Below, in pieces: positions 29,722 to 38,720 of a stretch of DNA of 64,000 bases. The stretch's first letter is position 1. The number at the start of each line of letters is the position of its first letter. Origin of the DNA: Idiomarina abyssalis (lineage in GTDB: Bacteria > Pseudomonadota > Gammaproteobacteria > Enterobacterales > Alteromonadaceae). The DNA lies in contig NZ_FPBE01000001.1 of NCBI RefSeq assembly GCF_900116625.1, positions 62,001-126,000 of the forward strand, given 5' to 3'. The notes beneath the pieces are model-generated. The model did not search any database, was not told the DNA's origin, and saw only the letters and a program-made list of their open reading frames with translations. A program made the position numbers and the translations under genes.

Positions 29722-31551
29722 ATGTCTGACTTATCATTGCTTGCCCTGATTGGTGTGCTGTCCATTTGTTGTCAGTGGTTAGCGTGGCGCATTAAGCTGC
29801 CGGCAATACTGCCTTTGCTTATTTGTGGCTTATTGCTGGGACCCACTCTGGGGTTATTGGAGCCGGATGCGTTATTTGAAGATTTGCTCTTTCCTTTTGT
29901 CTCTCTGGCGGTAGCCGTTATTTTGTTTGAAGGCAGTCTCACGCTGAAGTTTGAAGAAATTCGCGGGCATGGCCGAATGGTAACCAACCTGGTCAGTATT
30001 GGTATGTTGGTTACTTTCGTCGTCATTGCAGTTTTGACGCATTTCATTATGGGTTATGGCTGGGAAATTTCGGCGTTATTTGGTGCGTTAGTTGTGGTAA
30101 CAGGCCCCACAGTTATTCAACCAATGATACGCTCTATTCGGCCTATCAATAAGCTCGCTAATATTTTGCGCTGGGAAGGGATTATTATTGACCCGCTCGG
30201 TGCCTTGCTGGCGGTATTGGTGTATGAATTTATTATCGCCAGTCAGGACGTTGCTTTCCTGCATGCGCTTCAGGCGTTCGCGACAACTGTTGCTCTTGGT
30301 TTTGCTTTAGGTTGGGGAGCTGCTCGCTTGTTAGGTCTTGCACTGGGCAGAGGTTGGTTCCCGCATTACTTACAGAATGTTGCAACGCTCACTATCGTAT
30401 TGGGTGTTTTCGCTCTGTCGAATGCCATACAGCATGAGTCCGGTCTATTAACCGTTACGGTTATGGGTATGGTTATGGCCAATACCCGTAATCTGAATAT
30501 GGAAGAAATACTGGAGTTTAAAGAAACACTCAGTGTATTGCTGATTTCTGCTCTGTTCATTATTTTGGCTGCACGACTAGATTTCGCTGAATTTGATGCG
30601 CTGGGAATGCCCGCGGTTATTCTGCTGGCCATTATTTTGTTTGCAGTAAGACCTTTAGCCGTATGGCTTTCAGCTATAGGAACCGAGCTGAGGTTCAAAG
30701 ATAAGGTTTTATTATCCTGGATTGCGCCCAGAGGTATTGTCGCGGCCGCTGTTTCGGCGTTATTTGCTTTGAAAATGGAAGAGTCGGGCTGGACTGAAGC
30801 CGCGGCGGTTGTTCCTTTAGTTTTCCTGGTAATAATGACAACGGTTGTCTTACAAAGCTTAACGGCGAAGCCATTAGCCCGAATGTTGGGCTTATTAGAG
30901 CCCTCAGCCAAAGGTTTTTTGATTTTTGGGGCCAACCAAATGGCTCGGGCAGTTGCTAAAAGTTTACAGGAGAGCGGTATTCCTGTGCGCCTGGCAGACA
31001 CCAACTGGGAGAATATTAAGCTGGCCCGTATGGACAATTTACCAGTGTACTTTGGTAACCCTGCCTCGGAGCATGCTGCCAATAATATTGATTTGACCGG
31101 CCTTGGAAGGCTATTAGTCATGTCTCCCTATAAACAACTTAACCCGCTTGTATCAATGTACTACCAGGACTGGTTTGGCTCTAAGAAAGTGCATGGGCTG
31201 AATGGCGGTGAGCAGGATTATCGTGCCAGCCATCAGCTAACGGAAAGCTACCGAAAAACACTTAATTTATTTGGCGAAAGTGTTACCTATTCGAAACTTG
31301 CCAGCCTTAACTTTAAAGGGGCGAAAATTAAGTCTACGCCCATTACCGATAGCTTCAGTTTCGCTGATTATCAACAGAAATATGGGACAAGAGCGTTACC
31401 GATGTTTGCGCTGGATGACGCAGAAAAGGTTTATATTTTTACCACGGAGCGTGAGTTGATTCCTCAGCCAGGGTGGACTGTAATTGCCATGATTTCAGCG
31501 GAGCCTGAAGAAAATGATAGCGAAAAAGGCGGCGAAAAGGGAACAGACTGA
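29722..31551 (+). CDS. CPA1-type cation:proton antiporter with C-terminal nucleotide-binding domain
   Basis: A 609-residue inner-membrane antiporter. About twelve membrane segments cover residues 1-390, with FEGSLTL and GIIIDPLGALLAVLVYE containing the conserved acidic transport residue (the ND/DP region). A cytoplasmic tail from about 395 has a Rossmann-like start (GFLIFGANQMARAVAKSL) reminiscent of TrkA-N/RCK domains. The ion could be Na+ or K+; the sequence does not decide. Its last 38 bp overlap the pqiA start, so it is probably co-translated with the pqi genes. Confidence 0.85.
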   Translation: MSDLSLLALIGVLSICCQWLAWRIKLPAILPLLICGLLLGPTLGLLEPDALFEDLLFPFVSLAVAVILFEGSLTLKFEEIRGHGRMVTNLVSIGMLVTFVVIAVLTHFIMGYGWEISALFGALVVVTGPTVIQPMIRSIRPINKLANILRWEGIIIDPLGALLAVLVYEFIIASQDVAFLHALQAFATTVALGFALGWGAARLLGLALGRGWFPHYLQNVATLTIVLGVFALSNAIQHESGLLTVTVMGMVMANTRNLNMEEILEFKETLSVLLISALFIILAARLDFAEFDALGMPAVILLAIILFAVRPLAVWLSAIGTELRFKDKVLLSWIAPRGIVAAAVSALFALKMEESGWTEAAAVVPLVFLVIMTTVVLQSLTAKPLARMLGLLEPSAKGFLIFGANQMARAVAKSLQESGIPVRLADTNWENIKLARMDNLPVYFGNPASEHAANNIDLTGLGRLLVMSPYKQLNPLVSMYYQDWFGSKKVHGLNGGEQDYRASHQLTESYRKTLNLFGESVTYSKLASLNFKGAKIKSTPITDSFSFADYQQKYGTRALPMFALDDAEKVYIFTTERELIPQPGWTVIAMISAEPEENDSEKGGEKGTD

Positions 31552-32764
31552 CGTTGTTGGCTGCCCTCAGTGTGACTGGGTAAGCCAACGAACCGAGCTT
31601 TCAAAACGTGAGCATGCTGAGTGCCCACGTTGTGGGTATTTCCTGGAAGGTGCGGCTACCAGGCATCACACCCTGGTGGCTATAGCTGCAGCAGCTTTAG
31701 TCTTACTGCTGGCGAGCTTACAGGTCAACTTTATCAGCTATTCGGTCACCGGCTCTGAGCAATCGATGACGTTGATGGATGCAGCCTGGCAGCTTTCCTT
31801 TTTTCACGAAAAAGTATTGGCCGTTTTAGTCCTTTTGACTGTTATTCTAATTCCCGTTTTGTACCTTGTTAGCCTTATATGGGTGTACAGCCAGATCCAT
31901 AATTCGGGCAGTAACCGATTAAACCGATACTTCCTGCGTTTAATGGAGCATTTGAAACCCTGGCTAATGACCGATGTTTTTTTACTCGGGACTCTGGTGT
32001 CATTGGTGAAAATATCGGGTCTGGCAGAGGTTCGTTTACTTGAGGGGTTTTGGGGCTTCAGTGTTTTTGTCGTTCTACTATTGTATGTGTACGAGCGAGC
32101 TAAACGTACACCGATATGGGACTACTATATGGCGACATCCCGACCCAATATACATGTGCAAGCTGGAATGACAGCAAATGAGCAGGGTTTGCAGACCTGC
32201 CCACTTTGCCACGCCTTAAACGCTAAAGACGCCGATAAATGTTACCAATGCACCGAGCCGCAGAAAACAGCGTGGTGGCGGAAGCCGGGGACAACTTTGG
32301 CATTAATTTTTGCTGGCGCTATTATGCTAATTCCAGCGCACTGGCTGCCGGTAATGGAAACGGTACGGTTTGGCAACGAGCAGCCTGCAACCATTATTGG
32401 CGGGGTTACTGAATTATGGCAGGCCGGCGATAGGCCTGTAGCTGTAATTATTTTTGTCGCCAGCCTGGTTATTCCGGTCGCGAAAGTTTTAACACTGGCG
32501 GTGTTGTTGCTACTGGCTCAAAGGCAAACGCCGGCCATTGTCCAGAATCGCTTATTATTGTTTAAAGTAACCGACTGGATAGGACGTTGGTCAATGATTG
32601 ATATTTTCGTTGTAGCAATACTGGTCGCTTTAGTTCGGGGTGGGACTGTTATGTCGGTATATCCTGGCAGTGCGGCAGTGTCCTTTGCAGCTGCTGTTGT
32701 TCTTACTATGCTTGCAGCTATGAGTTTTGATACGCGCTTATTCTGGCGAGAGGCACATAAATGA
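31514..32764 (+). CDS. pqiA: Paraquat-inducible protein A (PqiA family)
   Basis: A 416-residue inner-membrane protein of the PqiABC lipid-transport complex. It has two PqiA units, each with a zinc-ribbon pair of CxxC motifs before four membrane segments: CPQCDW/CPRCGY at the N-terminus and CPLCHA/CYQCTE near residue 232. The ATG at 31514 lies inside the antiporter gene; no later in-frame start leaves the first zinc motif intact. The stop overlaps the pqiB ATG by 4 bp. It is a PqiA rather than a YebS by the pqiB-pqiC context. Confidence 0.9.
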   Translation: MIAKKAAKREQTDVVGCPQCDWVSQRTELSKREHAECPRCGYFLEGAATRHHTLVAIAAAALVLLLASLQVNFISYSVTGSEQSMTLMDAAWQLSFFHEKVLAVLVLLTVILIPVLYLVSLIWVYSQIHNSGSNRLNRYFLRLMEHLKPWLMTDVFLLGTLVSLVKISGLAEVRLLEGFWGFSVFVVLLLYVYERAKRTPIWDYYMATSRPNIHVQAGMTANEQGLQTCPLCHALNAKDADKCYQCTEPQKTAWWRKPGTTLALIFAGAIMLIPAHWLPVMETVRFGNEQPATIIGGVTELWQAGDRPVAVIIFVASLVIPVAKVLTLAVLLLLAQRQTPAIVQNRLLLFKVTDWIGRWSMIDIFVVAILVALVRGGTVMSVYPGSAAVSFAAAVVLTMLAAMSFDTRLFWREAHK

Positions 32765-34401
32765 CTGAAAATTCGACAACCCGGGTTCGTAAATCCGTAG
32801 GTATTTCTCCGGTCTGGATTGTGCCATTGCTGGCGCTTCTGGTCGCACTTTGGATGGTTTGGCAGGATACCCGTGGGGCAGGCCCTACCATTACTATTGA
32901 AGTTGCGGACGCTGAAGGTCTTGAAGCTGGAAAAACTCAGGTGCGGGTTCGTAATGTCGACGTTGGGCAGGTTACTGAGGTTCGGTTATCTGATGACTTC
33001 TCTTCGGCAGTGGCTGAAGTGGCTATGAATGAGGGAACCGAAAGAATGCTTAATGCCGATACGCGCATTTGGGTGGTTAAACCCAGAATTGGACGGCAGG
33101 GCGTCAGCGGTTTGGGAACCTTGCTTTCTGGTGCTTATATTCGATTGCAGCCAGGAGATTCAAAAGATCAACAATTTCACTTTAAAGCATTAGAGCAGCC
33201 CCCGGTAACGCCTCAGGAAACACCGGGACGCCGTTTAACCCTCACAAGCGAAGGGCAAACAAGCGTTACTGTAGGGGACTCAGTTCAGTACCAGGGGTTT
33301 ACCGTTGGCCAAGTTGAACAAGCCGAGTTTTTAGTGGATGAGCGAGAAACACGTTACCAAATTTTTGTAAAAGCGCCGTACGACGAGTTAGTTACTCAAA
33401 ATACACGGTTCTGGTTGCAGCGTGGGGTATCTATTCAATGGAACTCCCAGGGGCTGGACTTAGCACTTGGCTCGTTAGAGTCGCTGTTGGGTGCCAGCGT
33501 AACTTTTGGTGTGCCTGAGGGGCAGCCCAGGGGTGATAAGCTGACAGGCGAGCAGAATTTTGAGTTATTTGAAAGCCTTGAGGAAGCAAAGCAGCAAGGC
33601 TATATCCATGGTATTGACTACGTTGTACTGTTAAATGAGTCCGTTTCCGGACTGGATAAAGGTGCCCCGGTACAATTTAAAGGGGTACGTGTTGGAACGG
33701 TCAGGGAAGTCCCTTTGCGCTGGTTCCCGGATGAGAGTGAAGAAGCGCCTTTAAAGCGTATTCCGATACTGATTCGGTTTGAGCCTGAGCGTTTAAGAGG
33801 CTTGGTCGCAAATACCGATATTGAAAGTTGGAAAGATCGCTTACCTGACTTATTCGAACAAGGATTAAGAGCGAATATCAGGGCGTCAAACCTGCTAACA
33901 AATACGTTATTTGTTGATGTCAGGTTTTACCCGAATGCACAACAAGCTGATGTTGCGGAGACTTTTGCCGGGCATCCGGTCATGCCGGCTATGGCCAGTG
34001 ACTTCACACGGTTAGAAGAAAAGCTGACGGAACTGATGGATAAGTTTAATGCACTTCCTCTTGAGCAAGGGTTGAGTGACTTCTCAGGAGCAATGCAGTC
34101 GGTTGATGAAACCGCACAGAAGCTGGAAAGCGTTTCTGATAGTCTGACTCGAATTGTCGAGCAGCCTCAGGTGCAACAGCTGCCAGAGTTATTGCAACAA
34201 AACTTGATTCAGTTGAAAGAGCTAACGGGCAGCGTTAGTGAAGGGTCTCCAACCCGGCAGCAACTCAACCAGACATTAAATGAAATTGAACAGCTTTCAC
34301 GTGAGTTAAAGCCTGTTATTGAGCTGTTGCAGGAACAACCGAATTCACTTATTTTCAGCCCATCTGTTGAGCCTGATCCGGAGCCAAAAGCCTATGAATA
34401 A
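32761..34401 (+). CDS. pqiB: MCE-domain protein PqiB
   Basis: A 546-residue, single-span inner-membrane protein with a periplasmic tube made of MCE domains, thought to shuttle lipids between membranes. The N-terminal membrane segment (VWIVPLLALLVALWMVW) is followed by three MCE units, each starting with a TIxxxDAEGLEAGKT-like strand: near residue 40, near 160 (TSEGQTSVTVGDSVQYQGF) and near 290 (LLNESVSGLDKGAPVQFKG). A long C-terminal coiled coil (about 415-525) forms the needle. It overlaps pqiA and pqiC. Confidence 0.93.
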   Translation: MTENSTTRVRKSVGISPVWIVPLLALLVALWMVWQDTRGAGPTITIEVADAEGLEAGKTQVRVRNVDVGQVTEVRLSDDFSSAVAEVAMNEGTERMLNADTRIWVVKPRIGRQGVSGLGTLLSGAYIRLQPGDSKDQQFHFKALEQPPVTPQETPGRRLTLTSEGQTSVTVGDSVQYQGFTVGQVEQAEFLVDERETRYQIFVKAPYDELVTQNTRFWLQRGVSIQWNSQGLDLALGSLESLLGASVTFGVPEGQPRGDKLTGEQNFELFESLEEAKQQGYIHGIDYVVLLNESVSGLDKGAPVQFKGVRVGTVREVPLRWFPDESEEAPLKRIPILIRFEPERLRGLVANTDIESWKDRLPDLFEQGLRANIRASNLLTNTLFVDVRFYPNAQQADVAETFAGHPVMPAMASDFTRLEEKLTELMDKFNALPLEQGLSDFSGAMQSVDETAQKLESVSDSLTRIVEQPQVQQLPELLQQNLIQLKELTGSVSEGSPTRQQLNQTLNEIEQLSRELKPVIELLQEQPNSLIFSPSVEPDPEPKAYE

Positions 34402-34945
34402 TGGATTTATTGTCAGAGTACTAAAGTTGGTTGGTCTGACCGCTATAGGGGTCTTAATAACGGGGTGCTCTTCTAACTCATATGAAGTGACTCAATACCG
34501 GCTGCCTCATCTGAGCCAGTCAGCGGAGGCGCTTTGCCTGGCAAATAAACGTCCGGTTTTTGTAGGTGATTCTGCGTCAAAACCAGGTTTGCAGCTCCAG
34601 CAAGATGAAACTCGTTGGCATAGTGCTCGTCAGCATCGATGGAGTACGCCCTTAGCTCACCAGCTGCAACGCAGTGCTCAGAGATTATTGCTTACTGACG
34701 ATTGCGCCGGGAAGTTAACCATTTGGGTTGACGATTTTTACGGAAGCAATGACTCAAGAGCTGTTGTTGCCGGGCATTGGCAATATCAAAGTGCTGATGC
34801 TCAAATTGTTCTTGAGGGAGCTTTTACCGAGAAAGTTCCGCTGAGAAACGATGGTTACCCGGCGTTGGTTAACGCACTCGATACGGCATGGCTGAATGTG
34901 ATGGACACGATTAGCCTGGGTGTTGGCGATAAAGTGGCGCGTTAG
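34394..34945 (+). CDS. pqiC: Outer-membrane lipoprotein PqiC
   Basis: A 183-residue ABC-type transport auxiliary lipoprotein that completes the PqiABC system at the outer membrane. The ATG at 34394 overlaps the end of pqiB and gives a signal peptide ending in the lipobox LITGC; a longer reading from 34319 would bury the signal. The start YEVTQYRLPHL and the strand HRWSTPLAHQLQRSAQRLL fit the family. The stop overlaps the convergent Wzi-like gene by 4 bp. Confidence 0.86.
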   Translation: MNNGFIVRVLKLVGLTAIGVLITGCSSNSYEVTQYRLPHLSQSAEALCLANKRPVFVGDSASKPGLQLQQDETRWHSARQHRWSTPLAHQLQRSAQRLLLTDDCAGKLTIWVDDFYGSNDSRAVVAGHWQYQSADAQIVLEGAFTEKVPLRNDGYPALVNALDTAWLNVMDTISLGVGDKVAR

Positions 34946-36252
34946 AAGCGCCACTCACCACTGATTTGTATACCGACTTCGTTGTCGTAACTGCTGCTAT
35001 CAATATATTGCAGCGAAAGTTTAATCAACCCTGAAAATGCCGGTTCTGTTCTTCTCAGCAGAGCTCTCGATAAGGTCTCATCGTTTTTCTTTTTACTGTG
35101 GCTCAGTAATGCCGTCCAGGCCGAGCCGTCAGCAGAAAACTGACGATAACTTGTCGATACGGTCTGACTTTGGCGTGGGAATGGAGATCCGGGATTACGT
35201 TGGTGATGTAAAAAGTACTGTTTTTGGTTTTCATCTAACGAGTAAAAGTCATGCTCTGTTCCGCCATCAAGTTGACTGTATTCAACAGTCACGCTGTGGC
35301 GACGCTCAGTTGAGCCGGTCATCCATTGCGCACCCAGGGTATATGCAGGTTTGTCATCGGCCTCCAGTTTACGGTCAATGCCAAGTTCAGCGTAAGCTGA
35401 AAACTGATGTGCTCCCCAGTCAAAACCCGTTCGGGCATCGGCTGTTAACATACGGTTATCCGGCCGGTTATCAGCACTTTGCTCAATAGCACTGATTCCA
35501 AACCACAAATGCTGAAATAACTGACTGGAAAAGCGGATACCGTTGACCTGATAGTAATCACTGTAACCATCATCCTGATAAGCACTAAACAAACTAATTT
35601 TAAAAGGGTTCATACCCGCAGGAGGATAGTCCGGAGCATAGTCGATTCGAATTTTAGGCATAGGGCGTGCGTTATTTGAAAAAAGCAGACTGCTATGTTC
35701 TGCCGGCCCCCAGCGTAAAGGTAGAGAATCCAGGCTGAAACTCCAGTCATTGAGGTTATAAGCCAGGTAACTGCCATCTAATGTTTTCTTATGGTCACCT
35801 TCGAAAGGGTCCTGCCGGTAGTTTACCTGAACTCTTGCTGCCCAGTTGGTACCGTGCATACTTCTGCTTAAACTGATTTTACCTTCTTCATAAATATCAT
35901 CACCGTAGTCCTGAACGACTTGCTCACTGTCCGTTGCGCCAATGTACCAACGTGTTTTAGGGCCGGTCTGAGCTTGTGAAAGTTGATGGCGTACATGCCG
36001 CAGAGCCAATTGTTGTGTTGTGCTTAGCTCTTTTATTTCAAGCGCATCGAGCTCGGGTAAAAGGCTTTTCCAGGTAACCGGAAATTGTTGTATCGGGGTT
36101 TTAATCAGTCCAGACTCCGCCAAAACTGTCAGGCTATTTCGTAATTCGACATCATTAGCTTCAATCCAGACGGAACTGACAGCTACAGGAGTAAGAAGTA
36201 AGCTAAAACTACCGATTATGAGCGTATTGCGAATAAATGAGATGGATGACAT
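34942..36252 (-). CDS. Wzi-like outer-membrane beta-barrel protein (capsule assembly family)
   Basis: A 436-residue protein with a signal peptide (cut near AVSSVWIEA), a short helical plug domain, and a barrel built of alternating amphipathic strands ending in an aromatic residue (GEWRF), as expected for Bam-inserted proteins. The segment LRWGPAEHSSLLFSNNARPMP is the Wzi family hallmark, and NPFKIS follows. Wzi anchors capsular polysaccharide in enterobacteria, but no capsule genes lie in this window, so the local role is open. Convergent with pqiC. Confidence 0.82.
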   Translation of the reverse strand: MSSISFIRNTLIIGSFSLLLTPVAVSSVWIEANDVELRNSLTVLAESGLIKTPIQQFPVTWKSLLPELDALEIKELSTTQQLALRHVRHQLSQAQTGPKTRWYIGATDSEQVVQDYGDDIYEEGKISLSRSMHGTNWAARVQVNYRQDPFEGDHKKTLDGSYLAYNLNDWSFSLDSLPLRWGPAEHSSLLFSNNARPMPKIRIDYAPDYPPAGMNPFKISLFSAYQDDGYSDYYQVNGIRFSSQLFQHLWFGISAIEQSADNRPDNRMLTADARTGFDWGAHQFSAYAELGIDRKLEADDKPAYTLGAQWMTGSTERRHSVTVEYSQLDGGTEHDFYSLDENQKQYFLHHQRNPGSPFPRQSQTVSTSYRQFSADGSAWTALLSHSKKKNDETLSRALLRRTEPAFSGLIKLSLQYIDSSSYDNEVGIQISGEWRF

Positions 36253-36340
36253 GAAACTGATTTGAATCCCTATGACAAATTACATTCTATATTGCCAGAA
36301 ATTTTAACACTAAGACAACGGTTTATCTGAGCTTTTCAGT

Positions 36341-36346
36341 TATAAT
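36341..36346 (+). promoter_or_regulatory. Candidate -10 box for the small lipoprotein gene
   Basis: A perfect TATAAT lies 22 bp before the ATG at 36369. No clear -35 box is seen. Confidence 0.35.
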
Positions 36347-36368
36347 GTGAAGCTCCGGAGGTTTGGTT

Positions 36369-36845
36369 ATGACTTTTAAAAACATTTTGTTTTGCGTGCT
36401 GTTCTTGCCGCTGCTGATTGGCTGTAGCCAGGAACAGTCAACAGGTTTGCGCAGTGCGGAAGTAAAAGCACTGGATGAAAGTATGTTACCAGATGAGCGC
36501 TGGCAACTGAGTAAGGCGACAATTGAGGTTAGTTTTTGTCGGGATCGTGTTAATGAATCGTTGTTGGGATCAAAGTCTGAATTAAGAGGCTGGCGCTTGT
36601 CAGGCGAAAGCACAGCCTTTCCTCCTTATAGGAAAGAGGGCTTAAAGGCATTGGCAAAACTGTTTGAGGAAGTGGATATATTGCTATGGCAGATAGAAGG
36701 AAATGTGAGCGCTCAGCGTTACCACATTGTAAAACCTTCCGGAGATTCCAGGGGGAGCGTTGCTGATACCGTTTTCCCCGCGGTCGTAACCTTATCTTCC
36801 ATTCCAGAGGTTTGTTATGTGGCTGTGGATGACTCTGAATATTAA
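36369..36845 (+). CDS. Small lipoprotein of unknown function
   Basis: A 158-residue protein that I do not recognise. The signal peptide (MTFKNILFCVLFLPLLIGC) ends in a lipobox with Cys19, so the mature protein is lipid-anchored. Two further cysteines (SFCRDR and PEVCYV) could form a disulfide. The ATG at 36369 with GGAG eight bases upstream is preferred over TTG at 36363. It stands alone between the Wzi-like gene and bolA. No motif indicates a function. Confidence 0.65.
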   Translation: MTFKNILFCVLFLPLLIGCSQEQSTGLRSAEVKALDESMLPDERWQLSKATIEVSFCRDRVNESLLGSKSELRGWRLSGESTAFPPYRKEGLKALAKLFEEVDILLWQIEGNVSAQRYHIVKPSGDSRGSVADTVFPAVVTLSSIPEVCYVAVDDSEY

Positions 36846-36961
36846 GAAAACTTTATTTATTGAAAATTCGTAGAGTTAGGTTGTTATTCGTAAAAATTTT
36901 CTGCGGTTCGACAGAACTCAACTAAACTTGTTACTTAAGGCGAACGCAGAGGGGATCAGTT

Positions 36962-37282
36962 ATGTCTATCGGGTTAATTATTGAGAATAAATTGAGAGAA
37001 GCGTTCACACCAGTTCATCTGGAAGTGGAAGATGAAAGCTATATGCATTCAACCGGTGCTAATGCTGAGTCTCATTTTAAAGTGACTCTGGTAACGCCAA
37101 AATTCAGCGGGGAAAGGTTAATTAACCGACACCGCGCGGTGAATAAAATTTTAGCAGACGAATTGATGAACCATATTCACGCTTTGGCTTTGCACACCTA
37201 CACGCAAGGCGAATGGGAGCAGCTAGGTGAATCTAGGCGCTCACCAAATTGCCTCGGTGGGTCAAAAATAGCGACAAATTAA
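36962..37282 (+). CDS. bolA: BolA family protein
   Basis: A 106-residue BolA/IbaG-type protein: MSIGLIIENKLREAF, then EDESYMHSTGANAESHFKVTLV with the conserved loop, and LINRHRAVNKILADEL, which holds the conserved RH pair. BolA proteins work with monothiol glutaredoxins in Fe-S trafficking and act as morphology or stress regulators. The length and the HSTG-N-ESHFKV pattern fit BolA itself rather than the shorter IbaG. It stands alone, upstream of fabV. Confidence 0.9.
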   Translation: MSIGLIIENKLREAFTPVHLEVEDESYMHSTGANAESHFKVTLVTPKFSGERLINRHRAVNKILADELMNHIHALALHTYTQGEWEQLGESRRSPNCLGGSKIATN

Positions 37283-37313
37283 GAAAAAATACGCATGTCT
37301 GATGTGTTCCTGC

Positions 37314-37349
37314 GTTCGCATTGGTTACAATAGCCAAAATAATGCGAAC
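37314..37349 (+). promoter_or_regulatory. Inverted repeat flanking the fabV -10 region
   Basis: Perfect 9-bp arms GTTCGCATT (37314-37322) and AATGCGAAC (37341-37349) are separated by 18 bp that contain TACAAT (37326-37331), a likely -10 box. Inner TTGG/CCAA bases extend the symmetry. It ends 17 bp before the fabV ATG and looks like an operator or a 5'-leader hairpin; the binding protein is unknown. Confidence 0.5.
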
Positions 37350-37366
37350 AACAGGGATACATCACT

Positions 37367-38545
37367 ATGATCATTAAGCCAAAAATTCGCGGTTTTATCT
37401 GTACTAATGCTCACCCGGTGGGCTGTGCTGAAAACGTTAAACGTCAAATCGAATTTGTCCGTAACCAACCTCCTATTTCCAATGGCCCTAAAAATGTTTT
37501 AGTCATAGGCTGTTCAACAGGTTACGGGCTTGCGTCAAGAATTACCGCTGCGTTCGGCAGTGACGCCCATACACTGGGTGTGTGTTTTGAGAAAGAACCC
37601 ACTGAAAAGAGAACAGCAACAGCAGGCTGGTACAATACCGCGGCTTTTCATCAGCAAGCGGATAAAGCCGGCTTAGCTTTCCATTCTATTAATGGCGATG
37701 CTTTTTCTGACGAAATTAAGCAGGAAAGTCTCGATTACATTAAACAAAACATGGGTAAAATAGACCTCGTGGTTTATAGCTTGGCGTCACCTAAGCGTAA
37801 AGACCCCGAAAGCGGCGAAGTCTATAGCTCCGTATTAAAGCCAATTGGCAAACAGTACACCACCAAAACTTACAACACCGATAAAGATCAGGTGCATGAA
37901 GTGACACTTGACCCTGCGACCGATGACGATATCGCGAATACCGTTAAGGTAATGGGTGGTGAAGACTGGGAACGTTGGATTAAAGCCTTGCACGACGCCG
38001 ATGTGTTAGCTAAAGACTGCCAAACAACGGCTTACACCTATATTGGTAAAAAGCTGACGCTTCCAATTTATGGTCATGCGACTATCGGCCGGGCTAAAGA
38101 AGATCTTGACCGCGCTGCTTCAGAGCTGGTTTCTGAACACGATGACCTAAACCTGAAAGCTTATGTCTCCTCATTGAAGGCACTTGTTACTCAGGCAAGT
38201 TCTGCTATTCCGGTAATGCCTCTTTATATCTCTTTAATTTATAAAGTAATGAAAGAAGAGGGCACGCACGAAGGCTGCATTGAACAAATTTATCGGCTAT
38301 TCACAGAAGGTCTTTATAACAGCAACCCAGAGTTAGATGATGCTGGCCGCCTGCATATGGATGGTTATGAAACCAACGATAAAACTCAGGCTAAGGTCGA
38401 GGCGCTTTGGGAACAGGTAACGCAGGACAATTTCCATCAACTTGCTGATTATGAAGGCTACCATCAGGACTTCTTACATTTATTCGGTTTTGGCTTCGAT
38501 AATGTTGATTACGATGCTGATATTGATCCAAAAGTAAACTGGTAA
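37367..38545 (+). CDS. fabV: NADH-dependent enoyl-ACP reductase FabV
   Basis: Catalyses the last reduction in each fatty-acid elongation cycle; FabV enzymes are naturally resistant to triclosan. The 392 residues match the family. The nucleotide-binding segment VLVIGCSTGYGLASRI lies at 44-59 and the FabV catalytic Yx8K motif is at Tyr235 and Lys244 (PIYGHATIGRAK). The start MIIKPKIRGFICTNAHP is the typical FabV N-terminus. It is monocistronic with a dyad just upstream. No fabI is seen in the window. Confidence 0.95.
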   Translation: MIIKPKIRGFICTNAHPVGCAENVKRQIEFVRNQPPISNGPKNVLVIGCSTGYGLASRITAAFGSDAHTLGVCFEKEPTEKRTATAGWYNTAAFHQQADKAGLAFHSINGDAFSDEIKQESLDYIKQNMGKIDLVVYSLASPKRKDPESGEVYSSVLKPIGKQYTTKTYNTDKDQVHEVTLDPATDDDIANTVKVMGGEDWERWIKALHDADVLAKDCQTTAYTYIGKKLTLPIYGHATIGRAKEDLDRAASELVSEHDDLNLKAYVSSLKALVTQASSAIPVMPLYISLIYKVMKEEGTHEGCIEQIYRLFTEGLYNSNPELDDAGRLHMDGYETNDKTQAKVEALWEQVTQDNFHQLADYEGYHQDFLHLFGFGFDNVDYDADIDPKVNW

Positions 38546-38550
38546 GCGTT

Positions 38551-38574
38551 GTGGGAAAAATGCTAAAATCCCAC
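38551..38574 (+). promoter_or_regulatory. Extended -10 promoter within a small dyad, upstream of nqrA
   Basis: TGCTAAAAT (38561-38569) fits an extended -10 element. It lies inside the inverted repeat GTGGGA/TCCCAC (38551-38556 with 38569-38574). Transcription from here would give a leader of about 145 nt before nqrA. Confidence 0.4.
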
Positions 38575-38602
38575 CGATAAGTGTGGAAAATATTTCAGGT
38601 TG

Positions 38603-38681
38603 CCGATAACAAGCACCCCTGGAGGGGGCTGCTTGTGTCGGTAACTATTTGATTATTCAGGTTTCCAGTCTTAGTGACTGG
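38603..38681 (+). promoter_or_regulatory. Stem-loop leader of the nqr operon
   Basis: Two hairpins lie between the probable promoter and nqrA. The first (38603-38641) pairs CCGA with TCGG, CAAGCA with TGCTTG and CCCC with GGGG around a TGGA loop. The second (38665-38681) is a perfect CCAGTC/GACTGG with a 5-nt loop. There is no T-run, so these look like RNA control elements rather than terminators. The GGA in the apical loop would suit a CsrA-type protein, but this is only a suggestion. Confidence 0.5.
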
Positions 38682-38720
38682 TTGTGATGAATCTTCCCTT
38701 AACGAGTAGTGCAAACGCAT

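Noticed and set aside
30366..31121. 251-residue minus-strand open frame inside the CPA1 antiporter gene
   Set aside because: Shadow of a membrane-protein gene; composition rich in Ser, Thr and Ala without domains, and the sense gene is clear.
35037..35489. 150-residue open frame on the plus strand inside the Wzi-like gene
   Set aside because: Antisense to a well-supported gene with family motifs; no ribosome site and no recognisable protein features.
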